NCBI GenBank assembly: GCA_965112735.1
Contig: OZ218950.1
Location: forward strand, 6,820,001-6,884,000
Reading direction: 5' to 3'
DNA: 64,000 nucleotides
Origin: Phaeosaccion multiseriatum
Taxonomy: Eukaryota > Ochrophyta, other classes
This document shows positions 52,753 to 63,654 of this stretch, one piece after another. A program made the position numbers and the translations under genes. Every line of letters starts with the position of its first letter. Within the stretch, counting starts at the first letter, position 1. Under the pieces are notes generated by a model that worked only from the letters and a program-made list of their open reading frames with translations, ran no database searches and had not been told where the DNA came from.

Positions 52753-54715
52753 ATGCAGCAGCAGCAGCCGCTAAAGCTCCTCGGTGGCAGAGTGGTAGCC
52801 TCACTGCGGCGGCGGCAGCGGGGACTTTGGACATCAGCCGCGCCGACGCGATCATTCGTATCATTCGAAGGAGCTGTCCCTCCCCAGTGGAGGAGACCAC
52901 TGAGGGAAGGCGTATGGAAGGACACCCAGCTCACTGCTGCTGCTAGAAGGGGTGGTGAGAGACTAATAACAACCCAGGCAGGAGATAAGAGCCCTAGTAC
53001 TGGAGACGAAGTGGAAGGGGACGCGCAGCTCAAAGGGGGAGGACCCGTGGGCCCGGGGGAGGAATGGAAGCTCGACTGGGACGAGGCGGTGCACGACACA
53101 CTGACAAAGGACCAGGTAATAAGAGAGAAGAGTTTCTTTGCCATCTTGGCCAGCTCCTCCCCCCCCCCCTTCTTCCTGTAGTATATTGTGGAGAGACGGT
53201 CAGGCCAATACGATTGCTCACATGTGGCCGCTCTATTCTTCGCTCCCTCCGCTCGCCTGTCTCGTCTTGGGTGCGTATCGACCGTACAGATTACCAAGAT
53301 CGGGAAGCGATCGCAGGAGGAGTGGCTGCACCACATTACACTCTCCACTCGGTTCCCCGCGAGCAGCTACGCCCCGCCAGGTGAGTATAAACCCTTGCGG
53401 TACTGAAGGTACTGAAATAGAGGTCTATTTGCGATGGTTTGGGTGGGAAAGGAGTCAGATGCTGCAGGAGCCTGAGATACTGCTCTTCCTATACGTGGGT
53501 TGCCCCTTCAGCCGCCGACGGATCCGAGGACCCCACAGACCCCATCACCGTTCGCAGGAAGCGCCTCATATACCGGAGCAAACAGAGGTGCGTTAAGGAA
53601 CGTGCTCCTTTATAAACACACATGTATAGACTGGGAAGTGATTTAGGTTTAGGAGCAGTGTTAGGCTTACTCCTTACAGACCCTCAACTACGCACCATAC
53701 CATACTAAACTGAAACCTTCACGTGCTCCGTCCTGCTCCGACGTGCTGCTGTGATTCGCACACACATCCATTGTCCTGGGCGAGTTTGGTTCGCCTCCTC
53801 AGCACCCCCCCCACACATGACGCACTGACTCCCGCTGCTCCCCTCTGCTCCCCTCCCCCCCCCCCACCCCGCGTGCCCGGCTGCCCTCCCCATAGGGGTT
53901 GGTTGGAAGTTGATCTTCTCCTGGGCAGCTGGGCGCAGCAGCATGTGCACGGGCTCACTGTCGAGCAGATGGACGAGTACGAGGTACGCTCGCTCGCACA
54001 CACGAACGCACACACGCATGTCCGCCCTCGGCCCACCACCACCACCGTTACCTCACCTCTGCACCCGTATGCCCCGGCTCCTGCTCTGCCCCTGACCTGT
54101 TGGTCCTCCACCCCTGCTCTATCTGCTCTTGGATGCACCTCCTCTGTCTGCTCGACGTACCCTCGTCTGTTCCCCCCTCCTTTGCCTCCTCTTTCTGCTC
54201 TACCTGCTCCTGCCTGCCCCCTTTCCGTCTCCTGGGAGGCAGGCTATCCTGAACTGCGAGACTGTGGACATCTACAACTTCATTTGTGGAGCGCAACAAG
54301 TGCCTGACAGGTGAGTGAATCTGGTGGTCCAGTCATATGGGCCAGGAGCAGACAAGCGATGATCCAATTTCCCAGATTCAGACCCATTCTTTAAAGCATA
54401 TAGGGGGGGCGGCACGGAAGAGTGGCTGCCGAGTCCTCTGCCAGTTGAGCGCTTGTTGGAGACCAACCTGCCCTGCTCTCCGGCCCTGAAGTGAGACCCT
54501 CCTCCCCTCTCTCCCCTCTCCCCTCTCCTCTCTCCTCTCTCTCCTCTCTTTTCTTTGTCTTCTCTCTCTGGATGGGGGCCCTCCCCCCTCTCTTGCCTCT
54601 TAGGTTCAACACGTCCGTGATGAAGACTCTTCAGTCCTATGCCCTCGAATCCCCGGTGGGCGCGGCGTCCCCCAAGGCCTATGCCGCCGCCAAACGGAGA
54701 CTCAACCTCACATAA
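52753..54715 (+). CDS. Succinate dehydrogenase assembly factor 2-like (SDHAF2/SdhE)
   Basis: Family role: mitochondrial factor that promotes covalent FAD attachment to the SDHA flavoprotein. Exon 1 (52753-53115) encodes an Arg-rich, acidic-poor leader (VVASLRRRQRGLWTSAAPTR) fitting a mitochondrial targeting peptide. An exon from 53182 follows. The core is spread over three exons: VRRKRLIYRSKQR, then RGWLEVDLLLGSWAQQHVHG with LTVEQMDEYE, then AILNCETVDIYNFICG. These match the conserved RGxxE helix and the DIYN motif of the family. Later exons (DPFFKAYRGGGTEEWLPSPL; NTSVMKTLQSYALE) extend the C-terminus beyond the usual compact protein. The junction after QQVPD is off by one base with the visible acceptor, so the last exons are tentative. 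Confidence 0.78.
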
Positions 54716-54860
54716 CCTCACGTAACCTCACGTAGTCTCCCGTAACCTCGTAGGCTTGGTTGTTGGGCTGGTCAGTTGCCCAATTGGATGTGGAGACGGT
54801 TGGAAAGTACTGCTGTTGATACCACATTTTGACCGTCACGTCGAGGAATAATCGAATAGC

Positions 54861-55160
54861 ATGGTGGTGTATGTGGGCCGGAGTAACGTGTTGCTGCTGC
54901 CCCACTATGCTGTGCCTCAGTAGAAGGAGGAGCCCAGCGGGGAGAGGACGATCCGAGGCTTTGTGGCTGCCTGCCATCGCTGTCGCTCAGGGAGAGGGGA
55001 TGACGGCGATGATGACGGTGAAGAGAAGCAGAAGGAGTGGGTGGTGCTGGAGGAGAGCATGGTAGCGGCGAGGGAGAAGAAGAGGCGCGGACGGAAGGCG
55101 CTGCGAGCGTGGGAGCATGTGGAGAGTCCTGCTGCTGATTCTTCAGGACTTGAGCCTTAG
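54861..55160 (+). other. Short coding-like frame with internal stop
   Basis: From ATG 54861 the frame reads MVVYVGRSNVLLLPHYAVPQ, hits TAG at 54921-54923, and continues in the same frame with protein-like sequence (GERTIRGFVAACHRCRSG; EKQKEWVVLEESMVAAREKK) to TAG at 55158-55160. Either a gene relic with a premature stop or an exon starting after the CTCAG just before the TAG. No family recognised. Confidence 0.3.
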
Positions 55161-55722
55161 TGACTGGATCGTGACCGGAGAACTTCCCGCCTACCGTCCT
55201 CCCTACCTCCCTCCCTTTCCCCCTTGGTCCCTCTGGGGGAAGCTTATGAGTATGGCAACAAGCAAATTGCACCACCACCACCAAGCCAGGTATATAATAT
55301 GTTCAATTAATTTAATTTTATAATTCAAACACTCGATATGGTATCGCAGCGGGGGCCCGAACAGTCATGTCGACGACTTGGGCGGTGTATGCACGTGGCG
55401 GTGTATGCACATGCCGTGGGGTTTGCAGGGGGGCAGTGGGGTGAGATGACTGTGATATATTACAGTGTTAAGTGCCATCTGTACTGAGGTACCGGATCAA
55501 TCACAGGACTCAGGCGGGGAGTCAACTCTATGCCCATATGCCCATGGCTAGATCGGCTGAGAGCGACGTTTCCGTCAAGGGGCGGTGGTCAGCGAGACAC
55601 TCCTCGAACGTGTACTCAGTGTACAGCTGGCGAAGTGCCCGTTTCCCTGAGGTCGAGCCATCGCCATAGCTAGAGCTCTCAGAGCTACAAAGCAAGTCCG
55701 CCTAGATGCTGCAGGCACTCAC
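55161..55722. other. Intergenic, no gene seen
   Basis: Includes a locally AT-rich segment at 55290-55330 (possible 3' end or polyadenylation region). The short frame at 55472-55669 has no recognised motif. Confidence 0.5.
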
Positions 55723-58476
55723 TCACTGAAGCGCCCTGCGGTCTGCCCCGTCGTTCTTCTTGTTGCTGTTCCTAGCAGTAAGAGCAGCAGCCTGAGCAGG
55801 CGTAATCCACTTGCGCAGCGGGCGGCTCGCAGGACGCTGCTGCCTCGCCCTTGCGGGCGCTGATGAGGCAGTTGGTGATACAGCGTCCACCTTCCGTGGA
55901 GCTCTCATGAATGCCCCTCCTCCCCTGCCTCCGCGACCTCTCCCAGCTCTCCCCTTCTCCTCCTCCCCGACCTCCGACCACCGCCGCCCGTGCTGCTCCC
56001 GGCCCCTGCTCTGTCTGTGTCCCGCCCCAGCCGCCCCCTTGGTGGGGGGAGCGTTCCCCGGCCGCGGATCGGTCGCGAATCTCTTTGCCCACCCAAATGT
56101 GCCCGCAAAGCGCCCTCTCGCCCGACCTTGCCGCTGCCCCTGCCGCTGCCCCTGCTGCTGCCGCCGCTGCTGCGTCCGAGGCGAATACCATGCGTTGAGC
56201 GAGGTCTCCTCCTCCTCCTCCTCCTCCTCCTCCCCCTCCCCCTCCCCCTCCTCCTCCTCGTCCTCGTCGGCTCGGAAGCCACCCCCCCCCCGGCCCTGCC
56301 GATAACCCAATGGAGCCCTTCGCGTGCCTGGAGAGCAGAAACCTGTATCTGCGGGCAGGCGAGGGTTGTAGTCAGCAGGGCCCGGGGGGGCGTCGCCTTG
56401 CACCCTCACGGTGGACTCAAACTCGCTCCCCTGGGCCCACAGCCAGCTGCCCAGGCCTCTGAACTTGGGGACGTCGGGGTGCGGTGACTGCCAGTGGTGC
56501 TTGCGTGGGCCTTCACGTACTGCTGCTGCTGCTGTGTCATCAACTGCTGTTGTTACATGCGCTGCTGCCGCTCCCTCTGCCTGTTCCGCCACCAACGTAT
56601 CGCCCTCCGACTCTTCGTCCTTCCCTTTCCTCGCCTCTTTTCTCCTCTTTTCCTGGGCCACTTTGTTTTCCTTCTTGTCCTTTCGCCCCACACCCACCGC
56701 AGCTGGTGCCTCTATTGCTCCTTTCCCCCTCTCGCTTGAAGCACCCCTGCCCTTTCCTCCTCCTCCTCCCGTCCTCTCGCTCGAAGCCGCCCCGCCCTCT
56801 GAAGGATGGCACTCAATGGCTGGACTCACAACACGTCCTCTCGCCTCAGACGTCGTCGCCATTCGTGGGTTGTCACCGAAGGAGCTGGAGCACGGATGGG
56901 CAGACTGTCTGCAGAAGCGTTGAACCTGAGCCCGGACAGTCAGCTCAAACAGAAACCTTTGTCTCCCCGCCTCTCCGGCCCCGGCCCTCTCCTCTTCCTG
57001 CTGCGGCTGCTGCGGCTGCGGCTGCGGCTGCTGCGGCTGCTGCTGCGTGCCTGGGCTGCCCTGTCTCCCCTTGCTGGTCTCTCTCCTCTCCTCTTGCACC
57101 ACCCGCTGCTGCTTCTCCCCCTCCCCCTCCCCCTTCCCCTTCCCCTCTCCCTCTCCCTTCCCCTCCACAGTCACCCCAGCACACAACTTCGCCCCACCAG
57201 TGCGAAACCAAGAGGCCCCGGGGGGCGGCGCTGGGATGTCACCATCGTACGCCCCTGGCCCAGGACTCAGACGGGCTTCGAGAGGTGGCTCGTAAGGAGC
57301 TGGTTCGTGGAAGAGACGACCGGAGAGGGGCGGCGGTCGAGTCGTGCTCCTCGGGACGGTTTCACCGGCCTTGATGTACTTGCCCGGCCCAACGCGGGGG
57401 TGCGTGGCGCTGTAGGGCCTGGGTGAGAAGCGAGGGGATGTGCTTATCAGGGCGCTCACCCCTCCTGCTTTCTTCGTTCTGAGGTGCAGTGGTGAGAGAC
57501 AGAGGGAGAGAGGCACGGGGGGAAGGGGGGGGGGGGGAAGGAAGAGAGGGGGGGGGGGAGAGACGGAGGTAGAGATAACAGACAAAGCGAGCGAGGGAGA
57601 AAATGTGGTGAGGAAGACTCGGAAGAAGGCGTATTGTTTATAGCGGTCGGTACCGTCCCCCTCGGTCAGCTTCACAATTCTTGTGCCAGCTCAGCTCATA
57701 TCCACATATCCACACGTGCACGGCATTCATAGACTTACGAATAGGCGGAAATGGGCAGCTGCGGCTTGTAACTCTGTGGGCTCGGCCGCTCTTCTTCCTC
57801 ATTCCAGTCGCCCTCGTCCTCCTCCTCCTCGCCCCTCACCCCCTCTCCGACGCCGCCCCTGAAGGAAAAGCTCGGAGCGGATTTTTCGAGGGCGGAGCTC
57901 GTTGGGTAGCTCCCGGGGCCTATCCCCTCCCCACCGCCCCCCAGGTAAGCTGGCCCTGCCTGGTCAGCCCCCACCCTCTTCCGAAGACTCGCTCTGTCTA
58001 TTTCCCCTTCGAAGCCGTGTTTCATCATCACTGCGGAGCAAGGCGCGCGACGAGACCGCGGCATGAAGTCTGCTGGTGATGGGCCCCTCCCTCCTCCTCC
58101 TTCTCCTACTCTTCCTCTTTGTCCTCCTCCCCTTCCCCCCGGTCTACACCGCTTTCGAGGCGCGTTCTTTACTCGTCCCGGCCGACGCACGAAGCAAGCA
58201 AGGGCCGGGGTGGGAACAGCGCGCCATAGCTCCGGCTCCCCCGCCCCTGCTCTCCCACTCTCTCCCCATCTCCTGGTGTGGTACGTGCCAGGCCCGCACG
58301 CATCTGAAGGGAAGGGATGTGCCAAAGGCAAGGAGTCCAACAAGTAAAGCCACGGCGTGAGTCGTATGTTTGCGCCGCCCGCCCTCTCCATTTTCAGCAT
58401 CCTTACACCAACCTGAAGGAGGTTTAACGGCAAACCAAGCCGGGGCGTTTCCCATCTCTACGCTCAGCTGCGCCAT
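55723..58476 (-). CDS. SHIPPO/STPGR-repeat protein (ODF3-like), axonemal
   Basis: Proteins with Pro-Gly-Pro (SHIPPO) repeats bind microtubules of flagella. Exons on the minus strand: 58476-about 58411 (MAQLSVEMGNAPAWFA), about 58309-57739, and 57419-55723. Repeats visible: CGPGTYHTRR, PSPADFMPRS, GPAYLG, GIGPGSYPTSSA, RPSPQSYKP, VGPGKYIKAGETVPRST, LSPGPGAYDGDIPAPPP, and PPGPADYNPRLPADTGFCSP. Between them lie long low-complexity linkers (Gly/Glu/Lys, Gln/Pro, Glu runs). Two 19-mer copies fall in the linkers, translated AVSPTA and AVDDTA. The C-terminal RKWITPAQAAALTARN is followed by the stop at 55723. The divergent neighbour is also a ciliary gene. Family call is firm; role is by family. Confidence 0.82.
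55869..55887 (+). repeat. Dispersed 19-mer copy in the SHIPPO gene
   Basis: CAGTTGGTGATACAGCGTC, one mismatch, antisense to the gene, translated on the minus strand as DAVSPTA. Confidence 0.9.
56528..56546 (-). repeat. Dispersed 19-mer copy in the SHIPPO gene
   Basis: Minus strand CAGTTGATGACACAGCAGC, three mismatches, between GCA-type tracts, translated AVDDTAA. Confidence 0.75.
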
Positions 58477-58866
58477 ACTCGCTCGAATTGCTAATGGATG
58501 CCCCCTCAACTATATCCTCCTCTCTTCTTTGCAGTGAGCAGCAGTTGATCTCCTGCACCACTCTCAGTCTGCTCCTCCTTCACCACTTTGATTCAATTAC
58601 TCCTTCCTCCTCGCTACCCTATGTTTCCCATTCAATTTCGCGCCAATAGAAATCTCAGCGAGAGGGGAGGGAGGGTAAGCCAATGAAACCCAGCCCGTAG
58701 GACCCCAAATGCGTAACTGTTGCCTCAGCGATCCACAAGGGACTGCTTTCCAAGCCATGGGCCTCACGGATCGATCCCCATAACAAGTGTATACCTCCAT
58801 CATATCTAAGAGGAGCGGCGGCAGTACGAGGAGCAGGAGAGAGAGAGAGAGAAGTGGAGAGAAAAT
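58477..58866. promoter_or_regulatory. Shared promoter region of two ciliary genes
   Basis: 390 bp between divergent start codons of the SHIPPO and CFAP36 genes. Around 58718-58731 is GTTGCC-TC-AGCGAT, which has a perfect left half and a two-mismatch right half of the RFX X-box (GTNRCC, spacer, RGYAAC). Its use here is speculative. Confidence 0.35.
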
Positions 58867-61800
58867 ATGGATTCTTCCAGCCCCAATGCGGAAGGCGAGG
58901 AATGGACACTGGACGTTGTTCTCGGCGTACTGGAGAGCCCTGCATGGGATCTCGCTGTCATGGGCTTCATCGATGAGAACTGCTGCATCTTCGACAACGG
59001 CGAGGAGAACAAATTCAGCTACACGGACTGCCACAGAGACTTTAAGGAATTGGTAAGCAAGGGCGTGGACTGTGACCAAAGTAGGATCCTCCTAGTGATG
59101 CTGGCCGCTGCAGTAGCTAGGTAGATATGTGGCTGGCGCAGCGTATCTTCACGTACGGGAGGCTTTGTGTCGCCCCACCCAGCCACAGGCCACACACACT
59201 CTTTGCGCTCCCAGCAAGCAGAATGCCAGCCACAGTTGTCCTGACTTCCCTCGTCACCTCGCTCCTTTTGCTCCTCGCTCCTCCTCCTCTTTCCTCTCCT
59301 GTCTCCCTCCCCCCCAAGGTGGAGACGCTCATCTCGTCGAGCTTGGCGGAGGTGGGAGCCTCGTCTGACTCGCTCGTGGAGGCCATGACTCGCAGCCACG
59401 GCTCGCAGAGGGGCGTCGACTCCGCTGTCAACACCGCCGTGCTCGAGCAGATCGTCGCTCTCGACGACTTCCTCACATTTAAGAAGCTCATGGTGAGTGA
59501 GGACGGTACTCGGGGGGGGATGGAGCACACCTCTTCCTCCTCCTCCTCCTCCTCCTCCTCCTCCTCCTCCTCCTCCTCCTCTCTGCTCACTCTCCTATGC
59601 AGCCTCTCACCCTCCTACCTCTCTCCCATCTCCCTCCCCCTTCCATCCCCTCCCCTCGCCCTGTCCCCTCGTCTTCCTCCTGCCTCTCTCACTTCCCCCT
59701 CTCCTTCCATGGCCTCTCCCCTTCCCCTCATATCTCCCCCTCTCCCTCCCCCCTCCCTCTCTCCACACCCTCCCCTCGCTCCTCTCTTATCTCTCCCTCC
59801 CCCTCCCCCTCCCTCCTCCGTCCTCCCTCGCACACATCTCAGGTGAAGCGCAACATGGAGCTTGAACTTGAAGCTGTCCGCGCTCTGCAGAGAGAGGGCA
59901 CCCCCTTCACGGCGGCGCACAGTAGCAAAGAAGCCAGGCAGGACTTCGAGATGATGCTCAAGGCAAGTGAGAGGAAGTAGGAGTGCATGCAGAGAGCAAT
60001 GGAGGTAGAGGGGAGGGGAAGGTGCATATGGAGAGAGAGGCTGATAGACAGGTAGGGGGAGGACGAGAGAGAGCAACGGAGAGGGAGAGAAGACGCATAT
60101 AGAAAGAGACATACACAGATAGACAGATAGACGGACAGAGAGAGAAAGGGAGTGAGAGAAGGAGGGAGGGAGATCCGGATATGGAGGGTCGGGCCAAATG
60201 GATAAGGGGATCGGGTCTAATCCACTGTCTTCCTTGCCTTCCCACCCGGGGCCCGGCCACATCTGCTCACTCACAATACACAGATGGCAGACGACGAGCG
60301 TATAGAAGGCGAAGAAGAGAGAGGCACCCCCCTCGGGACAGACGAAGACTCAGAAGAAGGAGAGAGCAAAGAGGGCAGGCTCGAGGGAGCAGAGCTGGAT
60401 CAACAGCTCAGGGCGGTGAGTGGTGTAGCGAGGTCGAAATCGATACAGTCGATAGTAACCGAGGCCAACAAACTGAAACTGACGCTGCATCTGAACCCTT
60501 CCCCATACATCCCTCCTCCTCCTCCTCCATTCACTGCCATCCTCAGGCCATGGACGCGAACCTTATGGAGATGGAACTGATGCACAGACAGGAGGAGATG
60601 GAGCAGCTCGAGCTGGAGCAGGCCCTCGCCCTCTCACTGGCCGTCGAGGTAAGTTTAAGGAGTCAGTCAGCCAGTCAGTCTGTTGGTCGGTCAGTCCGTA
60701 CCTGGTGTCGGTCAATCAAGTCAGTTGGTCGCTCAGTCAGTACCGGGTGTCAGTCAGTCAGTCAGTCAGTCAGTCAGTCAGTCAGTCAGTCAGTCAGTCA
60801 GTAGGTAAGTGTCAGTCGACCCCCGCGCTCGACTTACTTAAAGCCGTTCTCCTCGCGTCCCTCTCCCCCCCCTTTGGGCTTTGTCTGTGCGTGTAGGAGG
60901 AGCGTCTGGCCAACGCTTCGAAAGAGTCAGGCCAGCCGCCCTCCGGGGGACGCAGCAGCAGCAATAGGAACGACAGCAGCAGCAGTAGTAGTAGTAGCAG
61001 CAGCAGCAGCTTAGAAGCGGCCGCTGCTCTGAGGGAGAGTCTGGATGAGGCCAAGCAGAGAGAGAGAGACGCAAGGGCCGAGCTAGCGGAGCTGGCGGAC
61101 GCTGCCGACGCTGGGGAAAGTAAGGTGAGCAGGTGCTTACATCCGCTGTCAGGGGGGGTTTGTATGGGGCTTTCATTGCATACGATAGGGCTTTCGTTGC
61201 ATAGGGCAGGGCTTTCGTTGCACTAGGGCAGCGGCGCCACCGAGGGAGGAGGAAGGGGAGGGGGGGGAGACAGGCTGAAGGAGGCTTTTTGTCTTGCATT
61301 GGTCGTTGAGAGGACGGAATGAGGCAGTGACTACGTGGAGGCATGTTCACAATCTCTCTCACCTTGTTCTGTCCTCCGTCGTTATCTTCGTTTCCCTCTC
61401 TCTCTATCTTTGCTGTCTTAAGGGAGGTGGTTCCGGGGCGGAGGAGCGGCAGGCAGCGGCAAGGCGGAAGATGCAGGAGGCAGTGCGTGCTCGACAAGAC
61501 CTGGAGGAGGAGGAGCGAGCCAGGCAACAGGGGCAGCTAGGTCCACAGCGGCGAAGCTTGGGAGGGGGCAGCGAGAGCAAGGTAAGAGGGAGGGGAGGGC
61601 GATTGCATAGGTTTCTTTAGTAGTAGGGTCAGACCAACTCTCGCTCACCCACCCACCCACTTACTCACTCCTTCACTCACCCACCCACTTACTCACTCCT
61701 TCACTCACCCACCCACTTACTCACTCCTTCACTCACCCACCCACTTACTCACTCCTTCACTCACCCACCCACTTACTCATTCCTTCACTCACCCACCCAC

Positions 61801-62046
61801 TTACTCACTCACTTCACTCACCCACCCACTTACTCACTCCTTCACTCACCCACCCACTTACTCATTCCTTCACTCACCCACCCACTTTCTTACTCACTTT
61901 ACTCACCCACCCACTTACTCACTCTGTCACTCCCCCACTCACATACTTACTCATTCTCTGCTCCGGTCCTGCCCGCCACTGGCAGGAGGAGGGACGCGTC
62001 GGTGGGGAGGAGGCGAAGGGCCTGAGACCACTTCAGGTACGGTGTT

Positions 62047-62121
<75 letters not shown>

Positions 62122-62305
62122 ATATGTGTGTGTGCGTATCTACGTGTGAGCGTGAGAGCCCTCGTGCCTCGAACTCAAAAGAGAGCTTTACTTGCTCGTG
62201 GTCTACTTCGTGTTTGCGCCTCGCTCGTCGTCTCTTGCTTACCTTACATTGCCTGCGTGAAACTCTTACTTATACGAAAGGTTACGTATTCTACTTGCCT
62301 TGCCA

Positions 62306-62342
<37 letters not shown>

Positions 62343-62454
62343 TGGCAGGGTCGATTGGGTAGTGCCTCGGGGGCGCTGCTGCCCAAACTGGAGCACTTGC
62401 AGATTCAGATGGACGACCGACGGGACCACGCACAAGCAGCCTTCAAGAAGCATC

Positions 62455-62494
<40 letters not shown>

Positions 62495-62495
62495 G

Positions 62496-62535
<40 letters not shown>

Positions 62536-63576
62536 TGTATGTGTATGTGTGTGTGTGGGTGGGTGTGCGTGTGCGTGTGCGTGTGTGTATCTGGCTGTGT
62601 GGCTGTGTTTGTCCGCGTGTGTGCGCGTGCGTGTATGTGCGTGTATGTATGTATGTATGTATGTATGTATGTATGTATGTATGTATGTATGTATGTATGT
62701 ATGTATGTATGTATGTACGTATGTATATTCGTTTGTCTGTGTGTATAAGCTACGGAGAGACTGACTGACCTACGGGAGGCAGGGGACTGTTTAAGACTTA
62801 CTCTTATATTATTTTGCTAAGGCCCACCTTGTATCGCCATATGTGTTGACTGTGAACCTCTCTCAACAAGGCCCATTAACCACGCTTTCACTGCCATACT
62901 TTGCACCCCTCCCACACCTCCACCACTCGCCCCTCCCCTCCCCCTCCCTCCCTCCCTACCTCAACAAACAGGCTCTCCTGGCCGAACAGCGGCAAGCGCA
63001 AACTCTCTTTCGAGCCGAGGCCGAGGTTTCCGCGTCCGACGTGGAGCAGCGCACCGAACACCTTAAGGCAATGAGAGACAAGATCGTGGCGGGCAAGAGG
63101 AGGGAGAGGGAGAGGGCCAGCGAGAAGGCCGACAAGCGCAAGCCTATCAGCTTGAAGGGAGGCAGCGGCGGCACCAAGGGTGAGAAGGGGGAGGGCAGCC
63201 GCTACTTTTTCATCAGGGGAGGGAGGGGGGGGTGTTGGCGTGGTAGGGTCTAGGGAAAATGTGAACCCGAAAACACACACCGGCGTGCTTCCGTCCTTGC
63301 CTCCTTTCCTCTCCCCCCTCCCTCCCCACCGCCCCTTCTGTTGAACTTAACATCACCCTTGCCACTGCGTGTGTATATGTCCCCTTCATCGGACCGTGTG
63401 CCATGTCCCACAGGCGGGGGAGAGGCCAAGTGTAACGGCAACCCGCCGTCGGAGAGCAAGGATGCGGCAGAGGAGCAGCGCTACGCCATGCGAGTGGCCC
63501 TTGCCCGGAGGATGAAGCAGGACCTTCTCGACAGCGAGGATAGGAAGGGCAGTGGGGTACGTGTCTCTGTGTGCGC

Positions 63577-63654
<78 letters not shown>

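Noticed and set aside
55911-57426. Long plus-strand frames (up to 296 codons) opposite the SHIPPO gene
   Set aside because: Low-complexity antisense shadows; the minus frame has the PGP repeats and joins other exons in phase.
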